Source of the DNA: Gammaproteobacteria bacterium
GTDB taxonomy: Bacteria > Pseudomonadota > Gammaproteobacteria > UBA1113
DNA length: 5,195 bases
Assembly: GCA_019752835.1 (NCBI GenBank)
Contig: JAIELR010000101.1
Coordinates: 1-5,195, forward strand
Direction of reading: 5' to 3'
The notes under the pieces: model-generated
The model's database searches: none
What the model was told of the DNA's origin: nothing
What the model saw: the letters and a program-made list of their open reading frames with translations, nothing else
Made by a program: the position numbers and the translations under genes
Shown here: piece by piece, positions 1 through 5,195 of the stretch
Layout: each line of letters opens with the position of its first letter
Position numbering within the stretch: position 1 is the stretch's first letter

Positions 1-550
1 TACGATTATCATTAAGTACTTTCATCTCTGTCACTTGGGTATTGCATCTAACACTCACGTTACATGCCTTCAGCTTTTCCTCAAAAAAAATGCGTAGTTT
101 TTTTCCACCGGCCAGAGTGGATTCCTCTATAGACACCGCAAAGTCTAATTCAGACGTGGCAAAGCCGCGTTTTTCTATCTCTTCGGCCTCGAGAACTCTG
201 CTGCTGCTATTTTCTGCACATACAACCTTAAACTCCTCTGCAGTTATTTTTGAGAGGTTTCTTTTTGCATCTGTTTTACCTGTCATATAGATGAATTTTT
301 TATGTTTGCAAAAAATTTCAGGGTAAGTTTCTCTGAGTTCCTTAGAACTTGCCTTATAATTCAAATGAGTCTCAGGGGAAAATGGATAATAAAGATCTTC
401 ATGGTTGCGTAGGAGAAACGCACCCGAAATCTCGGAAAGTATTTCATTATTCTGCTCGACAAGAACGACGTCGTGACCCGCTTCTTTTAAAGTAATTGCC
501 GTCTGCGTACCAAAGATACCGCCACCTATAATTAAAACTTTCTTTTTCAT
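1..550 (-). CDS. FAD-dependent oxidoreductase, DAO-type, N-terminal part (cut by left window edge)
   Basis: The minus strand is open from an ATG at 550 to position 1 (183 codons, no stop), so the gene continues past the left edge. The protein opens MKKKVLIIGGGIFG, a Rossmann dinucleotide-binding beta-alpha-beta with GxGxxG at residues 9-14 and an acidic residue ending strand two (VVLVE, E32) that would bind the adenosine ribose of FAD. The segment at about residues 41-62, with RNHEDLYYPFSPET, resembles the RLHxGxHYPRSxET region of DAO-type oxidoreductases sometimes found in polysaccharide loci, and LDFAVSIEES plus a later 'V.V.CNTQV' strand fits the same fold. Substrate cannot be told; the substrate-binding and C-terminal FAD parts are missing. 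An in-frame upstream ATG at 583 would add 11 residues. I prefer 550 because the fold starts there and a weak GGGG lies 11 nt upstream. It diverges from the hydrolase gene. Family call fairly sure, specific function unknown. Confidence 0.82.
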   Translation of the reverse strand, partial: MKKKVLIIGGGIFGTQTAITLKEAGHDVVLVEQNNEILSEISGAFLLRNHEDLYYPFSPETHLNYKASSKELRETYPEIFCKHKKFIYMTGKTDAKRNLSKITAEEFKVVCAENSSSRVLEAEEIEKRGFATSELDFAVSIEESTLAGGKKLRIFFEEKLKACNVSVRCNTQVTEMKVLNDNR

Positions 551-639
551 GGCAACAATTACCCCATTAACATTTTTTTGCATAATTTGTAAGCATGTGT
601 ATACGACATACAGCTTAACACAACATTAAATAATGCGAT

Positions 640-668
640 ATTTTAAAGATAATTCATTTTTATTTGAA
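640..668 (-). promoter_or_regulatory. Candidate sigma-70 promoter for the oxidoreductase gene
   Basis: Read on the minus strand, TTCAAA (663-668, 4 of 6 to the -35 consensus) is followed after exactly 17 nt by TAAAAT (640-645, 5 of 6 to the -10 consensus). Transcription would start near 633 and leave a leader of roughly 80 nt before the ATG at 550. Such matches are common by chance in DNA this AT-rich, so this is tentative. Confidence 0.3.
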
Positions 669-847
669 TTTTGTGAATTTAAATTGTATCTAAGATTGCG
701 CTATGTATCGATTTAGAACAAAACCAAGCACAAACTAAACATTAGCATAGTATTATAACTTCAATTAAAATTCAACAAATGATTATTAAAATTAAAAATA
801 AATTCATTAACGGATGGTGCGTAACCTAACCATTTGAATTTGAGCGT

Positions 848-876
848 CTATTTTTTGCAAATTTTTATGCTATAAT
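848..876 (+). promoter_or_regulatory. Extended -10 promoter for the glycoside hydrolase gene
   Basis: A perfect TATAAT at 871-876 is preceded by TGC (868-870), giving the full extended -10 motif TGnTATAAT. The -35 position at 17-nt spacing (848-853, CTATTT) is poor, as is usual for extended -10 promoters. TTGCAA at 855-860 is only 10 nt upstream and too close to serve. Predicted start is about 882-884, giving a leader of about 64 nt before the ATG at 947. No operator was identified with confidence. Confidence 0.65.
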
Positions 877-932
877 GCCCACCGCTTGTACAATCAGCAA
901 AATTATCGTTTTCGAATTAATAACACAAATTC

Positions 933-937
933 AAGGA
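933..937 (+). promoter_or_regulatory. Shine-Dalgarno site that decides the hydrolase start
   Basis: AAGGA lies 9 nt before the ATG at 947 and 12 nt before the adjacent ATG at 950. It supports starting at 947 (MMKYKKY) rather than at the in-frame ATG at 875, which overlaps the -10 hexamer and so would be absent from the transcript. Confidence 0.75.
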
Positions 938-946
938 CACTTCATC

Positions 947-2932
947 ATGATGAAATATAAAAAATACTCAGCTGGCATTCTATTCACTAGCTGCGCAGTC
1001 TCATCTATAGCATTATATGCGCCAACTGCGGAAGCTGCCACTAGCTACAATGTCTGGAATAATATGAGTGGTGTTCAAATGTGTTTTAATAGCGTTAACA
1101 CAGGTGCAAATCAACCCAGTACGACCCAAAATATTCAGCCAGGCCAAAGCGTTACATTATCTACTGGCGGCCCTAACTACTGGAGCGGCGTGAATTATAA
1201 TTTACGTCCATCAACCTGTTCTTGCAGTGATGCCGCTTGTACTTATCTCGGTAATTTAAATGTTACGGCAAATGCAGATGGCGTGACTGATACGGAAACA
1301 GCTATTACAGTTCAAAACTTTGCGCTTTCACGTGTAAATTTCTCTGATTACTCTTTTACGGGAAGTTATGCTCAATCAACTACGCAAAGTCAAACTGTTA
1401 CGAACCAAACGAACTATTTGTTATGTAACGGTACTGTTAATCCTAGCAGTGCGGGCGTTACGTATCCTTCGACCAATAAAGGTGCTCAAGGCACCTTAGA
1501 TAAAGGCGACAGTGTTGTCTTAGCCGTTAAAACGCCGTCCTTTTTCTCAGGAGTTAACTTTAATATTCGTCGCGGCGGTTGTACCACCAATGATGCTTAT
1601 TATGGCAATTTGAATATCTCAACCAGTACCGATCATTCAACCGGTAACACGAGTATTGTGTTATCACCGATTGGGCCTCAAACAGGCACAAATGCGATCA
1701 ATATGTCTGCCACTTGTACCCCGTTCCTTGGCAAGGGTGCTTCATATGGTTGCAATTTAGATACGATTACCTTAACACCACCTGCCCAAGTTGTCGTAGA
1801 CGCACCTAAAACATATATAGATAATACCGGTATTGCTTATCGTGGTGCTAATCTGGCAGGCTCTGAGTTTGGCGAGTATTTTTCGCCGGGTAACGTCCCT
1901 TACCCCAGTGAAGTAAATTATTATATTGATAAAGGGATGAATACGGTTCGCTTACCTATTCGTTGGGCGTATTTACAGCCTAAAGGCCCAGGAATGGGCC
2001 CACTCGATCCAACCTACGTGGCCTTTATAGAAAATATCTTGGAAGATTTAACCCAGGCGGGTGTTCATGTTGTCGTTGATTTACATGATTATCAGCGTTA
2101 TTCACCCCAGGGTAAAACAGTGGGAGTGCCTGAAGGAGCGGCAACAGGAAGCGTACCGAATGGTATGCTCAATACGCCTGAGCAATTGGCGTCTATATGG
2201 ACCTCGCTCATTTCAGGCTTCCAACTCGATAACAAAATCAATATGGATAATTTGATTTTTGATATCAGTAATGAACCTGCTCAAATGAATACTCGAGATA
2301 TACTCGCCAATGAAAATGCCGCTATCGGTGCTATTCGTGCGACAGGCGCTACAAAGAATTTGATCTTAGTTGAAGGCAATGTTTTCTCGGGCCTGTGGGC
2401 TTGGGAAAAAACATCAACATATAATAACGGCGCCACCGTCGCCGCACCGAGCAGCACTGTATTTAGGCCCGATGCTATTATTGATCCTAATAATAATTAT
2501 GCGATTAATGTGCATCAATATTTTGACTCGAATAATTCCATGAGTGGTACAACGCAAGATTGTATTCCTGCAAATACACTCTTGACCCAACTTAATGCCA
2601 ATAATTTCCTTCAATGGGTACAAAAAAATAAAATGAAGGTGTTTGTCTCCGAATTTGGCGTTGGGCGAGGCTCAAATCAAGAGCAAGGTGCTAACTGCAT
2701 GAGCGATTTGAGTGTCTTCCTAAACTGGGCTCAAAAAAATGCCTATACATCCGATAATGGTGGCTTTGTAGGTTGGACCATTTGGAGTGCGGGGCATGCG
2801 TGGGGTGGTTATAAAACCAATGGCCAGCCTTCCTATATCCTGGATATTTCACCCAATGTTTCTACTGATGGCACGAGCACTATTGATTCTCCCCAGGTGA
2901 GAACCTTGGTGAAAGGTGGGTTTTTAAATTAG
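947..2932 (+). CDS. Secreted GH5-family glycoside hydrolase (probable endoglucanase) with duplicated N-terminal module
   Basis: The 661-residue product is probably a secreted endo-beta-glucanase cutting cellulose-like beta-1,4 glucans. Residues 1-30 are a Sec signal peptide: lysines at 3, 5 and 6, a hydrophobic core, then a cleavage motif AEA before ATS. Residues ~33-135 and ~152-257 are two diverged copies of an unrecognised beta-rich module, joined by a Ser/Thr/Gln-rich linker. Residues ~286-640 are a GH5 (beta/alpha)8 domain showing the family's conserved residues: R335 (TVRLPIRW), H380 (VVDLHDY), acid/base E443 in SNEP, H523 and Y525 (NVHQYFDS), nucleophile E569 in VSEFG, and W613. The HQYFDSNNS and 'AIRATGATKNLILVEGN' segments recall subfamily GH5_5, which includes fungal and Ralstonia endoglucanases; the subfamily is tentative. 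Ten cysteines (one in the signal peptide) suggest disulfides outside the cytoplasm. The start at 947 is set by the ribosome binding site and promoter position. It is transcribed alone and ends at TAG. Substrate could instead be another beta-glucan or mannan. Confidence 0.9.
   Translation: MMKYKKYSAGILFTSCAVSSIALYAPTAEAATSYNVWNNMSGVQMCFNSVNTGANQPSTTQNIQPGQSVTLSTGGPNYWSGVNYNLRPSTCSCSDAACTYLGNLNVTANADGVTDTETAITVQNFALSRVNFSDYSFTGSYAQSTTQSQTVTNQTNYLLCNGTVNPSSAGVTYPSTNKGAQGTLDKGDSVVLAVKTPSFFSGVNFNIRRGGCTTNDAYYGNLNISTSTDHSTGNTSIVLSPIGPQTGTNAINMSATCTPFLGKGASYGCNLDTITLTPPAQVVVDAPKTYIDNTGIAYRGANLAGSEFGEYFSPGNVPYPSEVNYYIDKGMNTVRLPIRWAYLQPKGPGMGPLDPTYVAFIENILEDLTQAGVHVVVDLHDYQRYSPQGKTVGVPEGAATGSVPNGMLNTPEQLASIWTSLISGFQLDNKINMDNLIFDISNEPAQMNTRDILANENAAIGAIRATGATKNLILVEGNVFSGLWAWEKTSTYNNGATVAAPSSTVFRPDAIIDPNNNYAINVHQYFDSNNSMSGTTQDCIPANTLLTQLNANNFLQWVQKNKMKVFVSEFGVGRGSNQEQGANCMSDLSVFLNWAQKNAYTSDNGGFVGWTIWSAGHAWGGYKTNGQPSYILDISPNVSTDGTSTIDSPQVRTLVKGGFLN
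1043..1717 (+). repeat. Two diverged tandem copies of a ~105-residue protein module
   Basis: Copy 1 (about 1043-1351, residues 33-135) and copy 2 (about 1400-1717, residues 152-257) align through GQSVTL/GDSVVL, SGVNYNLR (80-87)/SGVNFNIR (201-208), GNLNV (102-106)/GNLNI (220-224), and C46/C160. A Cys follows the SGVN motif in both: C91 and C93 in copy 1, C212 in copy 2. The DNA has diverged, so the duplication is old. Copy 1 has an extra close cysteine (C98). I do not recognise the family; a carbohydrate-binding or cell-surface role is inferred only from its place before a GH5 domain. Confidence 0.75.
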
Positions 2933-2939
2933 TTGTAGG

Positions 2940-2987
2940 GCCAACCCCTGTTCGCTTCTCCCGGGGGAGAAGCGAACAGGGGTTGGC
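2940..2987. repeat. Perfect 23-bp inverted repeat between convergent genes (possible bidirectional terminator)
   Basis: The arms 2940-2962 and 2965-2987 are exact reverse complements with only GG between them. The innermost CCC/GGG pairs would open to form a small loop. The stem is GC-rich and begins 8 nt after the hydrolase stop and 30 nt from the kinase stop on the other strand. Its position suits a shared terminator, yet neither side has a clear T-run right after the stem, so it is not a classic intrinsic terminator. The arm sequence, with CTTCTCCC next to GGGAGAAG and AACAGGGGTTGG, looks like dispersed palindromic intergenic elements of proteobacterial genomes; that is recall-based inference, and no second copy is in this window. 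Confidence 0.8.
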
Positions 2988-3016
2988 ATGTGCATTTAGG
3001 GCTGGGGTTTGAAGAT

Positions 3017-5195
3017 TCAAATGGCACTCTTATCTAAACTAAGCGCAATTACCCTATCTAAAGCAGCTGCTAGCCCCGCATAAAGCCGACTGGCTACCTC
3101 CCAATCCTCATTAAACACAGACGCTTCCATCAGTTTCGCAAGCTTGGTCATTTCTGTCGCGCCAGCATTTGCGCAAGATCCTTTTAATCCATGACACAGA
3201 ATCTTTGCTTTTGCTTCATTCTTTTCAGCCAATACCCATTTAATATTTGTTAAGGTCGACTGACTGGTTGAGATGAACACGTCCAAAAATTCATAAAATA
3301 AAGCCTTATCATCACCAAATAACAACTCTAGCCGCTCTTTATCAAAGACCTCGCTATCTAATGCAGAGAGACTTACTGAGGTTAAGGCAACATCCGTAGA
3401 GTTATTTTTGGTTCCATTCGCTTGATTATCGTCAAGCATAAATTCATCCACTGAATTATTCTCTTTTTCTGCAAATTCCTTCGCCTTCAAGGTGCTGGCT
3501 AAAAGAGTCTTTAATTCGGCTAGAATAACAGGCTTTGAAATATAATCATCCATCCCTGCTATAAGACATTTTTCTTTATCGCCTTGTAACGCATGCGCCG
3601 TCATCGCAATAATAGGGATATGAGTCCCTTTCTCTTCTTCGAGAGCTCTGATCCGACGAGTGGCTTCATATCCATCCATCTCGGGCATTTGGCAATCCAT
3701 TAAAATAAGGTCATATATATTTTTTTGATACGCTTCAATAGCTTGAATGCCATTCTCAGCAATATCCGCTCGATAGCCTAATTTTTTCAGCAGGTACAAA
3801 GCAACTTTCTGGTTAGTCGCATAATCCTCAACCAATAAAATGCGTGCAGTGGATATTTCTGGTTCTATTTTTTCTGAAAGCTCTTGCAGTTGAGACGCCG
3901 CTTTCTCTCGCAACAATTGTGATGGATATTTCGATATGGCCATTAAAATACTTTCATATAATTTGGACTGTCGCACTGGTTTTGTTAAACAAACGTGAAT
4001 GTTTACTTTTTGCAATTCACTAGTAGGCACTGGTTTTCCTAACGAAGTTAACATCAGTAAAGGCGTTTTCTCTACTTCAGGCAGCAAACTCATTCGTTTG
4101 GCTAACTCTAAACCGTCCATCACCGGCATCGCATAATCAATGAAAATAAGACCGTAGGGATCTTGATCTTGAATGGCTTCTTTGCACTTTGTCAACGCAT
4201 CATAACCATTATCAACGGTATCACAACGCATTTTCCAAGCAACACTTTGCGCCTTGAGAATACGGCGATTAATCTCATTATCATCCACAACCAGCACATG
4301 CAATCCATGCAGCATAGGTAGTTTTTCATTTTCTGATAACGAATTATCTGCCGCGGCTTTTACTGTAGGGAGCGTAAACCAAAAGCGGCTACCCACCCCA
4401 AGTTGACTTTCCACACCAATATCACCGCCCATCACATTCGTTAATTTCTTTGCAATGATTAAACCCAAACCTGTGCCACCATATTTGCATACAATGGATG
4501 AATCGCCCTGCGCAAAAGGCTGAAAAAGTAACTGTTTCATTTCAGGCGTAATACCAATACCCGTATCAATGATATCAAATTGCAACAATAATTTTTCTTC
4601 CTGAATCGGTTTCCTCAATGAGACTTTAAGACAAATTTCCCCTTGTTGAGTAAATTTCACTGCATTTCCTAACAAATTTATCAAAATATGGCGTAAATGC
4701 GTGGGATCCGCCGTAATCCAATCAGGTACATCACTTTCTATCAAAGCACCCAGCTCTAATTCTTTTGTATGCGCTTGAGTTGCTACAATTTCCACCACAT
4801 CCTCGACTAAGGTTCGCAAATTAAAATCAACTTTATCGACATCAAGATGCCCTGCTTCTATTTTTGAAAAATCTAAAATTTCATTGATCACTTCAAGCAG
4901 ATTCCAGCCAGATAATTGAATCGTATTGACAAATTCACGCTGCTCAGAAGGCAAGTCAGAATTCAACAACAAATCCGTCATGCCTATAATACCGTTTAAC
5001 GGCGTTCGAATTTCATGGCTCATCGTTGCTAAAAACGCACTTTTTGCGCGACTCGCTGCAGATGCTTGACTGGCCAATTTTTCTGCTTGTAATTTAGTAC
5101 AGCGCAATTCTTCCTCTATTTTTTTCATGGGTGTGATATCGGTAGAAATAGCGCCTATGGCATAAATATCACCATTCTCATCAAATAAAGGAAAT
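3017..5195 (-). CDS. Hybrid sensor histidine kinase, PAS-HisKA-HATPase-REC-REC-HPt (N-terminus cut by right window edge)
   Basis: This kinase would autophosphorylate on histidine and pass phosphate along an internal His-Asp-His relay to an unseen regulator. The frame stays open through the ATG at 5128 to the edge, and the 22 extra residues (ending [11 protein letters not shown]) are the typical end of a PAS/PAC domain, so 5128 is internal. Counting from that Met: a short coiled linker (~1-28); HisKA with phospho-acceptor H38 in [11 protein letters not shown]; HATPase with N-box N151/N155, DTGIG (188-192) and GGTGLGL (217-223); REC1 (~275-398) with D282, D283, phospho-site D331, T361, K383; REC2 (~428-548) with E434, D435, phospho-site D478, T510, K532; an acidic, Asn-rich linker; and HPt (~595-695) with H646 in HGLKGSC. 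All key residues are intact. The domain order resembles BarA/GacS-type kinases with a second receiver, but the sensor input is missing, so no symbol is given. It ends at TGA, convergent with the hydrolase. No membrane segment is seen in the visible part. Confidence 0.93.
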   Translation of the reverse strand, partial: FPLFDENGDIYAIGAISTDITPMKKIEEELRCTKLQAEKLASQASAASRAKSAFLATMSHEIRTPLNGIIGMTDLLLNSDLPSEQREFVNTIQLSGWNLLEVINEILDFSKIEAGHLDVDKVDFNLRTLVEDVVEIVATQAHTKELELGALIESDVPDWITADPTHLRHILINLLGNAVKFTQQGEICLKVSLRKPIQEEKLLLQFDIIDTGIGITPEMKQLLFQPFAQGDSSIVCKYGGTGLGLIIAKKLTNVMGGDIGVESQLGVGSRFWFTLPTVKAAADNSLSENEKLPMLHGLHVLVVDDNEINRRILKAQSVAWKMRCDTVDNGYDALTKCKEAIQDQDPYGLIFIDYAMPVMDGLELAKRMSLLPEVEKTPLLMLTSLGKPVPTSELQKVNIHVCLTKPVRQSKLYESILMAISKYPSQLLREKAASQLQELSEKIEPEISTARILLVEDYATNQKVALYLLKKLGYRADIAENGIQAIEAYQKNIYDLILMDCQMPEMDGYEATRRIRALEEEKGTHIPIIAMTAHALQGDKEKCLIAGMDDYISKPVILAELKTLLASTLKAKEFAEKENNSVDEFMLDDNQANGTKNNSTDVALTSVSLSALDSEVFDKERLELLFGDDKALFYEFLDVFISTSQSTLTNIKWVLAEKNEAKAKILCHGLKGSCANAGATEMTKLAKLMEASVFNEDWEVASRLYAGLAAALDRVIALSLDKSAI

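Larger units (their letters stand above)
551..946. other. Divergent AT-rich intergenic control region
   Basis: This 396-bp gap separates the leftward oxidoreductase from the rightward glycoside hydrolase. By hand count 601-840 is only about 24% G+C, clearly lower than the flanking genes. It holds promoter candidates for both directions (listed separately), a 10-bp palindrome AATTTAAATT at 676-685, and two copies of ATTTGAATTT (662-671 and 832-841), one beside each promoter candidate. No credible gene was found: the short ATG-started frames at 595 and 703 encode 7 and 11 residues and lack a ribosome binding site. No tRNA or recognisable riboswitch was seen. The low G+C suits promoter DNA and possibly binding by nucleoid proteins such as H-NS, which is inference. 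Confidence 0.6.

Noticed and set aside
42..290. Plus-strand 82-codon open frame
   Set aside because: It is antisense to the FAD oxidoreductase, whose reverse-strand translation has clear family motifs; the plus-strand product is low-complexity Ser/Phe-rich and has no evident ribosome binding site.
672..687. Possible CRP-like site starting with TGTGA
   Set aside because: Only one half-site is present; at the required spacing the other side does not read TCACA.
595..738. Tiny plus-strand frames at 595 and 703 in the intergenic region
   Set aside because: They encode 7 and 11 residues, have no ribosome binding site, and lie in AT-rich DNA where such frames arise by chance.
875..946. 24-codon N-terminal extension of the hydrolase from the ATG at 875
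   Set aside because: The ATG overlaps the TATAAT promoter element, and the extension would place 24 residues ahead of a well-formed signal peptide; the start at 947 has a good ribosome binding site.
2061..2255. Plus-strand 64-codon open frame inside the hydrolase gene
   Set aside because: It lies in another frame within the conserved GH5 coding region and its product shows no recognisable motif.
2414..2623. Minus-strand 69-codon open frame inside the hydrolase gene
   Set aside because: It is antisense to the GH5 domain, Ile-rich from Asn/Asp codons read backwards, with no motif or initiation signal.
2933..3016. Mobile element insertion at the palindrome
   Set aside because: No target-site duplication, transposase remnant or second copy is visible in the window; only the inverted repeat itself can be supported.

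Overview
The window looks like chromosomal DNA from an AT-leaning gammaproteobacterium. The gene types (a Sec-exported cellulase-like enzyme and a large hybrid sensor kinase) and base composition would fit Legionellales or a relative. That placement is inference; no marker gene in the window settles it. No tRNA, rRNA, CRISPR, transposase or integrase was seen.

Layout: (1) 1-550, minus strand, the N-terminal 183 codons of an FAD-dependent oxidoreductase of the DAO type; its C-terminal part lies beyond the left edge. (2) 551-946, a divergent, very AT-rich intergenic region with a good extended -10 promoter driving rightward and a weaker candidate driving leftward. (3) 947-2932, plus strand, a complete secreted 661-residue glycoside hydrolase: signal peptide, two diverged copies of an unrecognised ~105-residue module, then a GH5 catalytic domain with both catalytic glutamates. 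(4) 2933-3016, a convergent gap holding a perfect 23-bp inverted repeat. (5) 3017-5195, minus strand, a hybrid histidine kinase (end of a PAS domain, HisKA, HATPase, REC, REC, HPt) whose N-terminus lies beyond the right edge.

Nothing shows that the three genes work together: the first two diverge from a shared control region and the last two converge on the palindrome, so each is a separate transcription unit here. The hydrolase probably acts outside the cytoplasm on beta-glucan, the oxidoreductase is cytosolic, and the kinase runs an internal His-Asp-His phosphorelay whose output regulator is not in the window. The most interesting items are the duplicated N-terminal module of the hydrolase, a candidate uncharacterised carbohydrate-binding or surface module, and the palindrome. 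I did not find convincing evidence for a wholly new system.
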